This document shows, piece by piece, positions 40,469-53,200 of a stretch of DNA of 64,000 bases. The stretch covers positions 893,150 to 957,149 of the forward strand of contig LSRX01000008.1 in the NCBI GenBank assembly GCA_001939145.1, in the 5' to 3' direction. A program made the translations under genes and the position numbers. The stretch is from Symbiodinium microadriaticum (taxonomy: Eukaryota; Sar; Dinophyceae; Suessiales; Symbiodiniaceae). The first letter of the stretch is position 1; each line of letters begins with the position of its first letter. The notes beneath the pieces were generated by a model. It was not told the origin of the DNA. It searched no databases and saw only the letters and a program-made list of their open reading frames with translations.

Positions 40469-40569
40469 GACGCGGTGGGTGCGATGCGCTCGTTCGATTA
40501 GGTGTGCATACGCTTATGTTCGGTCGGACCATTCGTGGGCCTAAAAAGGATAAACCTCAATCAACAAGG

Positions 40570-42185
40570 CCGTGTTTTCCGTTTCCCTTGCAAAGTGCAC
40601 TTGCTGCCACGCTCCTCGGGGTGCCTTACGTCGTTGCTGCCATGCCTGGTGCCCAGCTTCCACCGCTGGAGAATTCGTTCCACGCCGCTGCTTCCTAGCC
40701 CAAGCCGCCGTGGCATTGTAGCACGCACTCTCACGGGGACATCAACTACACGGCACCCAGATCAGCTGGCTGCTCCTCTCATGCTGCGCAGCCCCGCGGG
40801 CGCAGTATGCGCTGAGGTCACTTCCGCCTGAAGCTACGAGGGCTTTTGCTACCGCCCACGATGATGCAGCGCTTGCTTGCCTTGACACCCTGCTGTCTGC
40901 TGGGGCCCCGAGCGGGCTACCTTTGCTCGCCACTGCTCGGGCCCAGCTTGCCCTACGCCATGGGGGCCTCGGACTTCGCAGTGCGGCCCGGCACGCACCT
41001 GCCGCTTATTGGTCTTCTTGGGCCGACGTGCTGCCTGTCATAGCCTCTCGGGATCCTGCTTTTGCGCGCGCACTCGTCGACACTCTTGAGGGGGGTTCGC
41101 CGGCTCCAGAAGTGCTACAGTCGCTCCTCCTGGCCCGTGCTTCCTTGACGGCGTCTGGGTTTGCCCCCCCTCCCTGGCCCGAGCTGTTGATGACCCCTGC
41201 TCCGCTCCCTAGCGATGAGGATGAAGAACCCCAGCTCGACACCACCCGTGGATGGCAATGCCCTGCATCCAGGGCCGTCGACGAGTTCTGCTACCGCTCC
41301 ATCCTCCGCGAGCTTGATCCCCCTGCTGCCGCCCTGCTGGACTCGCAGGCAGGCCCCTTCGCTGCGCGCATTCTCGCGGCCAGGCCCACTTCCCCTGAAC
41401 TCTCACGTGCACCTTCGCACTTCCGAGTCTTGCTGTTGCGGCGCCTCCGGCTCCCTCTGCCGCTCACTGCCGCTTTCAGCCGCTGCCGACGTCGCCAGGA
41501 CGAGTTCGGGGATCACCTCGCTGCATGCCCCCGTTCCGGCGTGTTACGCGCCAGAGGTGCCCCACTTGAGCGTGCTGCCGCTCGTGTCTGCCGTGAAGCC
41601 GGTGCCACTGTTGCAACGAACGTCCTGGTGCGGGACCTCAATGTCGCACCCTGCCGGCAAGATGACCGCCGCATCGAGGTCATAGCAAACGGTTTGCCGC
41701 TCTGGGGAGGGGTCCAAGTCGCAGTCGACACCACCCTTGTGTCGCCCCTGACTGCAGCCGGCGAGCCTAGGCGTGAGAGCAGGCGTACTGCCGGGGCTGC
41801 CTTGCGCCACGCTCGCCGCGCGAAGGAACGCACTTATCCAGAACTCTGCAACTCCGGCCGCTGCCGCCTCGTCGTGCTCGGCATTGAGACCGGCGGCAGG
41901 TGGAGCCCCGAGGCTGTTACTTTCCTCCGGCTCATTGCCCGCTCCCGCGCCCGGTCTGCACCCCCACCACTGCAGAGTGCATGCATATCTGCTTACGTGC
42001 TTCGGTGGTCCGCCCTGCTCGCCTTCGCTGCTGCCCGTGCCTTCGCGACCAGCCTCCTTTCCTTGCCGCTCTCCGGGGCAGCCAATGTCGACGGAGATCC
42101 TCCGCTCCTCAGCGACCTTCTCGCCGAACCATCGGCCTCCCCTCCTTTCGCCAGCCGCATGCCCTGACATGCCCACGTAGTCTGG
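40570..42185 (+). mobile_element. LINE-like retroelement 3' portion, best copy (R1)
   Basis: The 5'-truncated element starts near 40570 with frameshifted pieces (GVPYVVAAMPGAQLPPLE, then ARTLTGTSTTRHPDQLAA) before the intact frame at 40722-42167. No reverse transcriptase core (YADD-type box) is visible in the window. The 3' boundary is undefined beyond the stop codon. Confidence 0.75.
40722..42167 (+). CDS. Retroelement polyprotein C-terminal part: zinc-knuckle-like motif and restriction-like endonuclease
   Basis: An open frame of 481 codons with no convincing own start; the codon at 40722 only follows a stop. Order: LRSLPPEATRAFATAHDDAA, LALRHGGLGLRSAARHAPA with YWSSWADVLPVI, RVLLLRRLRLPLPL, then a C...GDHLAAC zinc-knuckle-like motif, then QDDRRIEVIANGLPLWGGV and QVAVDTTLVSPLT, which look like the acidic residues of a PD-(D/E)xK nuclease, then YPELC, LVVLGIETGGRWS and LPLSGAANVDG. 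The arrangement fits the 3' nuclease region of non-LTR retrotransposons that cut their own target. Family from general knowledge; active-site assignment is inference. The GC-rich third positions contrast with the neighbouring sequence. Confidence 0.75.
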   Translation, partial: HALSRGHQLHGTQISWLLLSCCAAPRAQYALRSLPPEATRAFATAHDDAALACLDTLLSAGAPSGLPLLATARAQLALRHGGLGLRSAARHAPAAYWSSWADVLPVIASRDPAFARALVDTLEGGSPAPEVLQSLLLARASLTASGFAPPPWPELLMTPAPLPSDEDEEPQLDTTRGWQCPASRAVDEFCYRSILRELDPPAAALLDSQAGPFAARILAARPTSPELSRAPSHFRVLLLRRLRLPLPLTAAFSRCRRRQDEFGDHLAACPRSGVLRARGAPLERAAARVCREAGATVATNVLVRDLNVAPCRQDDRRIEVIANGLPLWGGVQVAVDTTLVSPLTAAGEPRRESRRTAGAALRHARRAKERTYPELCNSGRCRLVVLGIETGGRWSPEAVTFLRLIARSRARSAPPPLQSACISAYVLRWSALLAFAAARAFATSLLSLPLSGAANVDGDPPLLSDLLAEPSASPPFASRMP

Positions 42186-43372
42186 CCTTGGTCTTGGGCG
42201 ATCTGCACAGGGACCGCGGTGACAGCAAAAAGGTGTGTGGACAAAAAAAGGTACGTGAACAAAAAAATCAGCATATGCCCCCACGCAGCGCAGATGCACG
42301 GCAACACTGATGTGTTTTGAGTTTCGCCTTGCATCACCACCGAGTCGTGTCAACAGTTTGAGTCCCAAGGCAGCCTGCGAGGCTTGAAGCTCCTGGGACT
42401 CTCAGATGCTGCCCGGATGCCGTGGGCGTGTACTGTTTTTCAACAATTCCGTGTTGCTATAGAAAAAAAGCTATCCTAGTGTTCGCGGGAGTGGGCCCGG
42501 AACCGATTTGCCATGTTCAATTGGCGGACCAACACAGCCAAACCTATCTGTTGCCTGTACCATGAGGTCCGCTCATCGGCTGGAGCGCAGGCGGAAGCTG
42601 TTTTGAAGTTTGCCTTGGATATCGTCAGATGGTCGTGCATGCAACGATTACAGGTCCGAGCAATGTCCTGCTGGGACTCCCCACCCGCATCTGTCCGTGC
42701 GACTTAGGGTTTATGCGGCTTGCTTTGATAGGACAAGGAGACATCCGTTTCGTTCCGCCGACCGCATGGTCTCAAAAATGGAGCAATGTTTGCTTAAAAT
42801 TCTGGAACGTTTTATGCAAGCTTGTGAGTGGCATTCGCACGCTGTTTGTCAATATTTGGCCGTGTGCCTCCAGGTGGCCCAAGAGAGTTGTAGTATGAGA
42901 GAAGCCACCTGCTCGCATTTTCACACAATCAATGTCATGCATACAAGATACAGCACCACTTGCTTGCCAATGCCGAACACCTGAACCCCGTTTCACCTTG
43001 CTTGCTGGCATGATGGCATGTCGGCGCATGTTGGACATCACGTTTCTCGGGCACCACCTGAGTAGATCCTGTAATTGCCTTTCGCGGGCCATCGACACTA
43101 TCGTAAGGCATGCTTGACTTGCGGAAGCCCAGGCTATGCGTCGCGGCGTTTTTCGCCAGCGCAGTGCTGAGCCAGGCGATGTGTTGGAAAAGTTCTGTCC
43201 AGAAGCAACCCGTAAAATCCTGCAGACCACACCTGGCCGAAGCCAGCGCCACCCGCGCAGTCAGCTTTCATGTGTAGGAGTGCAGTATCGGTGACATATC
43301 CTGAAACATTGTGTTGCGGGCGTACCGTGTAACATCATTTTTTGGAGCCAACGGAGCAGAGACCGTGTTCAG
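42186..43372. other. No gene recognised between retroelement and first kelch exon
   Basis: Unique-looking DNA without telomere-type units. An open minus-strand frame (42772-43230) has no motif I recognise. It may be the upstream intron of the kelch gene. Confidence 0.45.
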
Positions 43373-43412
43373 GAATCCAACGTGACCTGGACCGAAATCT
43401 ACTACGCCGTGG
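43373..43412 (+). CDS. Kelch exon: [13 protein letters not shown](G)
   Basis: Acceptor GTGTTCAG; reads [13 protein letters not shown] and ends at a canonical GTGAGG donor, phase 1. This is the W-x-E-hydrophobic end of a blade. Confidence 0.7.
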
Positions 43413-46400
43413 GTGAGGTCCCGGCGCGACGCCAACTGCACACTGCTGCCTCCCGGACGCAAGATTGGTTCGCATGTTGTGGCGAAGGTGTTAACAATGT
43501 TGTTCACTGGCTGAAAGTTTGGCCCCAGTTTGGCTGTCCTCGGCATGCCCTACCATTTGCCGATTGTTACGTACAATATACCTCGGGAGCAAAGGCGTGC
43601 GAGTCACGGGACTTATCTGCAAAAGTTCTGTAGGTTTATGAAGCATCATCAATCCCGCCACAACTCTGAATCTGAACCTATTTTGGCTGGTGTGTAACAT
43701 GGGCATAAAACCATTGCAATCATTCAAGCGTCTCTGAAGTTGCAGGCTTCTGGATGTCTCTGTGGAGTAATGTAACTGACGCGAAACTTGTGCTGGGTGT
43801 GGTTGTGCTGCAGTTCGGTCGAGCAATCTATTACAAGTTTGTTCAATGTAGTAGTCGCACATCGCATGTAGCAAGAAATTCAGGTCGGACATTCATATAA
43901 CACAGCGTTGAATTAATCTGAAATGCTCTATGCATTAGACATCCGCAGGTTCGCAATGTCGGCATGCAGTGCCCAACGCCCCAGTGCTCAAAGCCTTAAC
44001 CTTAAACCTTAATGCTCAGGTAGTTACCCCGGCCGGCCGGATGTGGATTTTCGGTGGGTACGAGAGCTTTGGTCTGGAAGCCCAGGGGAGAAAGTGGCAG
44101 GAGAGAAACCTATAGTCTCCATTGTAGTTCCTTTTGGGGGTTACCTTTTAGGATCCTTAGTGTACAACTGGTTAAACCAAAAAAAGGAACTACAATGGAG
44201 ACTACAGGTAGAGTTCAAGGTCGACGCCGGACAGGTTGGCGCCATCACTTCGAGCGATTCAAACGCTGGGGCCCGATAGGTGCAATGATTTTGTGGTATT
44301 GGTTACTTCTCGGGGCTTACGTGGAGGCACGCAGATTCGGCTAAAGTTTTAGCTTGAGAACTTCCCATCACATATCCATTTTTTCGACCTGTCAACTTGA
44401 GTTTTTGTTACAAGCCTTCATTTCTGGCGGCATCAACGGGTGATTTAGCTTTGAAATTGTATTGAGGTGACATACGGATCCCAGTCAGAGTGGGAACCGA
44501 ACTCAGACGACATGGTTTAGGGAAGTTTAGAGTTTAGGGTTATCACATGCGGGCATCAGAGTGGACGCGATTTAATTCGACTTGTGACCCGATCTGCAAC
44601 CGGTGGTCTATTGTGCACAATGTCCCTCTAGAGCCTATCGTCCCTATACAGGTAATTAGCGACAAAAATGGTAACGATTGCGGCTAAATTTTCATATTCA
44701 ATCGGCGTTACGGAGCTTCTAGCGGCAGAACGGAGTAGAGAGAGGGTATGCCGTATGGTAAAACCTCTTCCACTTCTAACACATGTGAGCTCCAGACCAC
44801 CACCAGTCGATCCCCAGTTGCGTTTGCAAAACCATGATATGTAAACAGATTGTTGTAACAGAGGCAAAACAAGATGTCTATTGTCCTGGGTTTGCGCACA
44901 GCTCTTGCCTCATGCGAACCTAAACTTAAACCTCAACCCCTGAGCCTCGGGGCCCTGGAAGAGCGTGTGGCATAGGACGCCGGCTGTGCCAGTCTTCGTA
45001 TTCGTATTCTGGAACCGGGGCCCCTTAAAAACAGAATAAGGATGGTCTCTCGGGACCCAATTCCATACCAATAGTATGGATGGACCCTGTGCAATCTTGC
45101 CGTACACCTCAAATCCTAAACCCTTAAACCGTCTACCCGAAAAGGTAGGTAAATGTAGATGGACTCTGTGGGATTGCTTGTTGCTGTACACCGTAAAGAA
45201 ACCCTTCAACCGTATATCCGAGAAGGCAGGAAATGTAGGTGGACCCTCTGGGGCAGGCGCTTTCACCTACATGGATGACACGTGGTACATCGACTTGCAG
45301 GCTCCTTGCTGCTCTACGCGTTCATGGAAAGTTATAACCCCAAAGGGTCCAAGGTACCTATATAGTAGAATGTAGAATGTAGGGTTTCTATATTAGGAGT
45401 TATTATTATGATTTGGGGAAGTATCCCCCACAACAGCACCTAGGGTTTTAGGGTTTAGGGGTTAGGGGTTTAGGGGTTTAGGCAGAGAGGCCACGACAAG
45501 GCCACAACGGGCCACACACGTGTGGTTTTGAGGANTGTAGGGTTTCTATATTAGGAGTTATTATTATGATTTGGGGAAGTATCCCCGGTAACAGCACCTA
45601 GGACCCTTTAAAATTTGGGAGTGGAAGCTTTGGCTTGACGGTTCAATGTGAAGCTCCGGCTTCTGCAATGCCTTGTTGCTGCTGCTTGCAGCTTGCTTGC
45701 TGCTTGCTTGCTGCTTGCTTGCTGCTTGCTTGCTGCTTGCTGCTTTAAGAACGACCAGGGGGCGGGCGTGCACCCTCTGGGCCGGCAAAACGCCTTCAAT
45801 GCGAAACCTTAAACCCCGACGAGCTGCAGATTTCTTGTGCTGGCAGGTGTCCGTGGACTCCTGGGGGCAATTGTGGCCAGGCTTGTGCGTGAATGATGCT
45901 TAACGTTGCTTGACAGCTCGGTCCGGCAGCGTTTGAAATCCAACTTAAACCCGGAACGGTCCCGGAACCCTAAACCGCCGAATTGTAAAACCATGTAGAC
46001 CCGAAACCCTACATTAAACTCAGCCCCAACCCTAACCTGCAGACCCGAAACCCACGAATGTCTGAATCCTAACCTAAGACCCAAGTAAGAACTTCGGGTG
46101 CTGTTTCGGGTTTAAAGGTTCCGGTTCCAGCCCTGGGCTTTGGGACTTAGAAAGGTTTTCGGATTATTTAGATTTAGATTGAGAAGTCCGGAGCCAGTTG
46201 TTTCCAACATCTCCAAATCAAAGGCATTCCCGGGCTTCAGGGAAGTTTAGGGTTTAGGGCATAGTAAAAACCTATTCCATTAATTATAGTTTACTAGTCG
46301 ATTAACATAGACTTCCTGGTGCTTGGCGTGAATTACTGGGTAGCTGGATGCCACGGATGCCACGACAAAGGTACAGCATGTCGTGAATCTCGTTTCACTT

Positions 46401-49400
46401 GTTTACTAGGCCGTAAACTTAACCTTACGCCGAAAACTCGTAAAGCTTACAAACCCTATATACACGTTAAATGTTTAAACCTTCAACATTGACCCACATC
46501 CCCAGCAGGCACCAAACCTGCTGCCCGGGGTCGGCACCAATCCGTCTTTGCGCCAACCGGTGCCTGGGTTCAGAATACCAACTACCTTGTCTTGTGTTGT
46601 GTTTGAGGGGTTCAGGGGTCAGGGTTGAGTTGGTGGGTGTTTGGATGCTTTCTTGTAGAAGCTTTCGGGGGTACCCCCAAACAGCAAGCTTGAAGCCCCT
46701 AAGCCGCCCCCAGATCCTTCAAAATCAAGTTCAATACCATTAATTTATTAATTGCGAAGCCAGCCCTTGAAAGCATGTATGTGTCTTCGATCGTTTGTGC
46801 GATGCAAAGTCCTCGTGATTCTGGTGACATCTGCAGGTTTACCCTATAAACCTAAAACCCCAGGAACCTACCCTCTCAGGGCTCCTTATTATGATTTCCC
46901 TATATAGGTCCTTAGAAAGGGAGATACTTTGGGGTTAAGGAAAGCCCTGAACCCGTTTGAGATTCCGAGACTTTCTCCAGCTCCCAGGAAAGCTGTGGAT
47001 CCACGGCGGTGAGGACAACTCCAACAGCCGTGGGCCAAAAGAGCGCGGAGGTTTAGGTTTCAGGGCTTAGGGTTTTAAGTTTAAGGTTGAGGGTTTAGGG
47101 TGTTGGGCTTCGTGTTTGGGTTTTCCGATGTGCGATGTACTGTTAGACTTGTCGCAAGTGCTCCACTTGAAGGTTGCGGGTTTTTATGACCAGACATGAA
47201 CTGGACTTGCAAGTTTAGTAGAAGCATAGGTCCACTTAACCAGACTTGCCTAGAGCATGGTCCAATGTCCCGGCATGGTCCAAGATCCCGCACTTATGAA
47301 CTGATTTTAATTGTGTGTTTAATTATATAACCGAGGCTAAGATGAGGTGTACGCTTCAAGGTTCATGCATCGTTTAGGATGTTGGTTTGCCGCTTAGGCA
47401 GGTTTTTCTGTTCACGCGTGTCAGCTGAGTGGAGCTACAGTGACAGGTCGGAAGCTTGTCGCGAGATATAACTATAAGGTCAGTGAGCATAAATTGTGTA
47501 CCCTACACCCTGAACCCGGCAGATGGCATTGGCGTCGTTGAATGCACGAAGAGTCCCAAACACCACTAAACACCTACGTGTTCGATTTTGTTTAACTCAA
47601 ACTCAAGCATTCAGTTCGAGCCTACGGGGCTCGAGGCCTCTATTCAAAGTGCTGTCTCCTAGGTAGTATTAGGGAGACCCCTTAAAGGGGACCTTCTGAA
47701 CCTTACTTGTGGCTCTCTTAAAGGGGACCTTATTGACAGGGTCTATATCCCCAAGGGTCCCCCTAATCCTAACTCCCACTTTCAAGAGTCCAGGGTTTTT
47801 AGGGTTTAGGGTTTAGGGTTCAGGGTTTAGAGGCCTGCTGGTACGGCCCTTCTACAAAGCGACACTCTCAGCCATTCAAACCCCACACATCCTGGCTCGG
47901 GTCCAAGCCCATACATGGGGAGAGCTTTGCTTTAAAGACGAAATGAGCCCTAAAAGGGTTTCAGGTTCATATACCATATAGGGATTCATAGTAAGTATAA
48001 GGGTATAGGGCCCCTACTTTATAAGGGTCATTTGGTCCCCAAGGTGCTTACATCCACAAAAGGTCAGACATCCGTCTCATTCATCGCCCTGTGTCTGTTC
48101 GTCGTTCACTTGTTCGTTCTTCACATATTAACCCTAAGCCCTAAGCCCCTAAACCGCCTAAACCCCCAAACCTTGAAACCCTAAACCCTAAACCCCTAAG
48201 CCTTAAACCTTACTTGTAATAACATTTGAGTGGCTAAGTAATCAGGGGTTTCAACCCGAACTCTTACACCGAACCCGTTAAGCCCGCTAAAGCCCGAAAT
48301 GCCTGCACCGCCAACTTATCAAGTCCTGAACGCGTACCAAAGTTGATCTCAAGATATCTCAGCGTAACTTGCTTCCTGCCATCTTCTGTCGAATCTTGAG
48401 ACGAAGGGGTCATGTATTGTTCTGTTCTTTTTATGTTGGGAACAGCCTGCGTGACCCCTACTTCAAGAGAATCCTTGTCCTACTTACAGCCTATCCACAG
48501 TGTAGCATCTGAGGGCTCGTCCGACATCCCAAGATGCCTTGATTTCAGAGTTCTCCTCAAATAAGACGCCCGTGCTACGTCGGTTGTAGTTACATAGTAC
48601 TTACAGGTTAAGGTACGTTCTGCAATTACACGCCAAGAGTATAGGCTGTCTGCATGCACCTGAAGCTGCATGTAGAGACCGGGGGCACTTTCCTGCTGGG
48701 CCCGGCCACAAAAAGCATTCGCTGCCGAGGCGTCTTGAGCGACCTGTGGTACCTTCAGACCGAGGCACTCGGTTGCTGAAGCCAGGTCTGAGGATTTCTT
48801 TGCACTTTGTTTTGTTGGTGCGGCAACTCGGGTTTAGGGTTTAGGGATTAGCTACCCCTAGGGTGAATGGTTCGGGCTCGAGATATTGCAGCCCCCTTGA
48901 CTATGACATATTTGTTGGCTCGCAGGTCTCACGAGCACGACTCATCAAATGCACATGAACAGATACAACCATGTATACAAACGCAGAAAAAACATATACT
49001 CGCGTGGTTACACCATTTAAACATGTACATGTGTGTCTGGTGCACAAGCGCGCACTCACGTAGGAATACACATACCCTGACGCGTCTTGAATAAAGTGGA
49101 GGGCGATCAGACCACCAAGGCAAAAGAGGTGGCATGAACGTTATGTTTAGTGAACCCTAAACCCTAACTATTTTCCGGCAAAATAACCGCACAGGAGAAC
49201 CATTGTGAATAGACTCTGGCGGCCAAGGCCAGGTAGCATAGACTAACGGTTTCGGGTTGAAAGTTTAAGGTTTACAAATCGTCATCGTGCACCCAGTGAC
49301 GTATACCCCTGCATAGGCATACATAGACAGACGCGCGGCGCGCACTTGCGCATGCACACAGGCATGCGTGCACGCATGCTGTCGAACGATCCCGAACATT

Positions 49401-50115
49401 CGTGCCCGTTTCACAAGCACTCACTAGTAAACTGAACACCCACATACATACATACAGACATACATGCATGCATGCATGCATACAGTTGTACATATGTAAT
49501 CCCTTCCCCCTAATATTAAAAGGCCCCCCCCCCTCCCTAATATTAAAATTGGATTTCGGGGGTTCCATTTTAATATTAGGGGGGATTTAATAATAGTGGG
49601 AAGGGATTACTGACTAACTCTTTTGCAAAATACATGCGTCGATGCATCTATGCATGCTTGTGCTTCCCCAGGCTGACCTAGTAACCTAGTATGTGTATAT
49701 TGGACACAAAATTGCGTATGTATTTATCCTGCCCATCTAAATATGTACGGGCCGTCGACCTGTCTAGCCATCTATCCATATACCTGTTGACGTGTTCATC
49801 AACCCATTTCTCTATCTATCCATCTGTTTGTCCACCTATCGGATTATGGATCTATCCATTTACCTGTCTATCTGTTTATCTATGTGATTATCGGTTTAGC
49901 GAGCTATCTATCTATCTATCTATTTATCTAGCAATCTATCTAACTGTCTCTGGCTAACTCTTTATATACCTGTTTGCTTGCCTGTTTAATGACCCATCTC
50001 TCTCTCTCTCTCTCTCTCTTTCTGTTTTTGTATCTATGTATCGCTCTACCTGTTTATCTTTCTTTCACATCTCTCTCGCTCTCTCTCTTTGTCTGTCTGT
50101 CTGTCTGTCTGTCTG

Positions 50116-50154
<39 letters not shown>

Positions 50155-50179
50155 GTCTGTCTGTCTCTCTCTGTCTGTC

Positions 50180-50228
<49 letters not shown>

Positions 50229-50235
50229 GTGTCTC

Positions 50236-50280
<45 letters not shown>

Positions 50281-53200
50281 GTATCTATCTAGCTATCTAT
50301 CTGCCCGTCTCTCGATCGGTCTATCTATCTATAGTGTTACACATCTGCCTCCCTATTTATTTATTTATCTACTTACCTATCTATTTATCTATCAAGCCAT
50401 GTTTCGGTCATAGAGAGAAAAGGGGAGACAGAGAGAGAGAGAGAGAGAGAGGGCCAGACAGCGAGAGAGCGTGAGCGTATATAGGTGTGCAACCAATGTG
50501 CTGGTGGTTCGTGACGTTTCTTGCTGCTTCAGTTTTGGTGCTACGGTTGAGGATGCAAATCCTGCATTACCCGTAAAAAGGAATATGCCGTTACTCCCAT
50601 ACTCCCATAGTTTAGGGCCCTTTAGGTAATGCAGGATTTATATCATGAACAGCAGTTTGGACCCAGAGACCGCGGGTAGTAGGCCTGGAGCCCGGAGGCG
50701 TCGAATCTGCGAGGGTTTAGGCTTCAAGGGCTTAGGGTTTAGGGTGCACTGCAGCCCCTCCTCAAAAACAAGGGTTTAGGGCCCGTCGTTTCCAGCCCAG
50801 GCCCTGCAATGCGAAGTCCTCCGGCAGGGATAGCCCAAAAATACTTCGGCACTGCCTGCCTGAGTGTGCCCTCTTTGTATCTGCTTGTCAGCTGCCCTTT
50901 ACAGCAGTGACCGCCTTCCATCTTGAACCCTTAGGGTTGAGGGTTTAGGGTTTAGGGTTTAAGTTTAGGGTTTAGGGTTTAAGGTTTCGGGTTTAGGGTT
51001 TATAGGGTTTAGGCAACGTTTCCCGAGCAGGATCTTTATCAAATGGCTTGACTCATGAACAGGACCAGGGCATTGATCTGCGACCGGCCTCTCCTAGCCA
51101 TGCAGAAGACAACGTAATCAACGCCTTAAGCCTCCAAGCTCCCCAACCCCACCCAAAGCCGCCTCAAAACCTCTCTGTACATCAGGAATGAATAAGGAGC
51201 GAAAAAAGAAAACCCTAATAAACGCTAAACCTAAGAGAGAGAAACCCTACACCCTAAACCCTAAACCTAAGAAAGCAAAACCCAAAACCCTGAACCCTAA
51301 ACCTAAGGAAGCAAAACCTTACACCCGAAACCCTAAACCTAAGAAAGCAAAACCCTAAACCTTAAACCCTAAACCTAAGAAAACAATACCCTAAAACCTA
51401 AATCCTAAGAAAGCAACACCCTAAACCTTAAACCCCAAATCCTAAGAAAACAGTACCCTAAACCCTAAATCCTAAGAAAGCAAAGCCCTAAACCACTGAT
51501 CTGCAGGATCTTTCTTCGCCAACCTGGACGGAGGTCTCTGCCGGCAACCCGCAAGTTCGCAAGGCTCTGCTGTTCAAGAAAGGCTAGCGATCATGCTGTT
51601 GATGATACAAATCCTGCACTACCTTAACCCTAAGGGTCCATGTATCCATATGAGTATACTTTGACCCTAAAGTACCCATATAAGGGACTACTTTAAGGCC
51701 TAAGTGCATATCTATTTGGGTACATGGACCCTTAGGGTAAGATACCTTAAGGACCCTAACCTATGGTATGGGAGTTGTGGCATATTCCTTCCTATGGGTA
51801 GTGCAGTATTTATATCATCAACCGTAGGAACAGGTTAGGGTTCAGGGTTTAGGGTTGTTCTTTAAGAGCAGCATACTCACCCGACGCACCTACACTTTGC
51901 AACACCCCAAACCCAAGTACCAAATTGTTGAGAGTTAGCTTTGGGCTTAGGAGCCTGTCATGCAGATGTCAGAGTCATTCAGTTTAGTCACAAAGCTCGT
52001 GGATGAGGCTTTCCAGTGGGATCCTGCCAGCAACGCAGTACTCAGTTTAGGCCGTGTCAAACTTTAAACCCCAAAACCCTATAGCGTTTTCGGTTAAGCC
52101 GCAGTGTCGGGTTTGCTATGCATTCTCTGGAAACTTGCTTGCTAAGAAGGAGTCCCAGCTGCAAAGGGAGATCGCAGACACTATTGGGGTTTAGGGTTTA
52201 GGACTTAGGGAACCAGCAACCCGAACGCCGAAATTGTTGCATTTGCACTCAACTCTCAAAGTCCTAACTTGCGAAGTAGACCCGAAACCCCCACCATACC
52301 TTACGGGTCCAAGTATAATCAAACACTCTCACACTATGGCACTTGAGGAAAAGGCTGCTTTTTCGGTACGAAGTTACTGTGTACGTCCTGTTTGAGAACT
52401 GGAACCCATAAGGCGGAGTACTCGCCGAATCCTACGAATGCGAATCGGATGACTCGCAAGGATCACAGTGCCGTGCTTACAGCTTCCGGCAAAATGCGCC
52501 TGTGCTGCACTGGTTGAGAGGTTTTGAATACGCCTGTGCTGCACTGGTTGAGAGGTTTTGAATACTCGGTTCATCTGCGCATCCCGCGGCGGTTCTGACG
52601 GTTTTACTTGGATTTACTGCTGTGCTGTCCAAGTTGCTTATATGGTAGCTTGTATTATTTTGGATTTCTAATTTGGGAAGTTTTTGCTATATGGGCTTGT
52701 TCGATCTGGTGGTTTTTAGGGGTATAGGGCAGAGGGTTCGGGGTTTCAATTCCAGGGGGCCTACTCTAGCTGATTTTGACCAGTCAAGGTATCTCTGCCT
52801 CTGCTTCTAGCCACCCGCAAAACTACTGTTGATGGTAGAAATCCTGCATTACCCAAAGGTCCCTAAACTATGGGAAGTATGGCATATTCCTTACTACGGG
52901 TAATGCAGGATTTATATCATCAACCGTAGCCAGCTAGTTGGCGTGGAATGTGGGACCTTGAGTCCCTCACGTTCCGCCAAGTGTTTTATAGTGTACTGGT
53001 TAGGAGCTTCAGTTCAGGGTTTAGGGTATTGTATGGTCGAAGTATGCAGGCCTGTCTATACTCGGTTCAGTTTATGGGGTTTAGGCTGCAGGCTTTGCTC
53101 AAGCTCTGAGATCGGTGCCCTGCATCTATGCCTGTCCAAAGTATTGGATCGCTGGCAGCATTGCATTCGTACGTATTGTGTGAATCTGACTCCATCTAGT

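Noticed and set aside
40923-42167. A protein starting at TTG 40923
   Set aside because: TTG is not a likely start in a nuclear eukaryotic gene, and homologous sequence continues in frame upstream to 40722.
43382-43633. Single 83-codon open frame over the first kelch exon
   Set aside because: Only 43373-43412 fits a kelch blade in phase with the next exons; the rest follows a canonical GTGAGG donor and is taken as intron.
49974-50474. Open frames rich in Cys-Leu-Ser-Val
   Set aside because: Pure translation of TCTG and CT microsatellites.
51200-51492. CRISPR-like direct repeats with short spacers
   Set aside because: The units are degenerate, the spacers are CCCTAAA variants, and the context is a eukaryotic intron.
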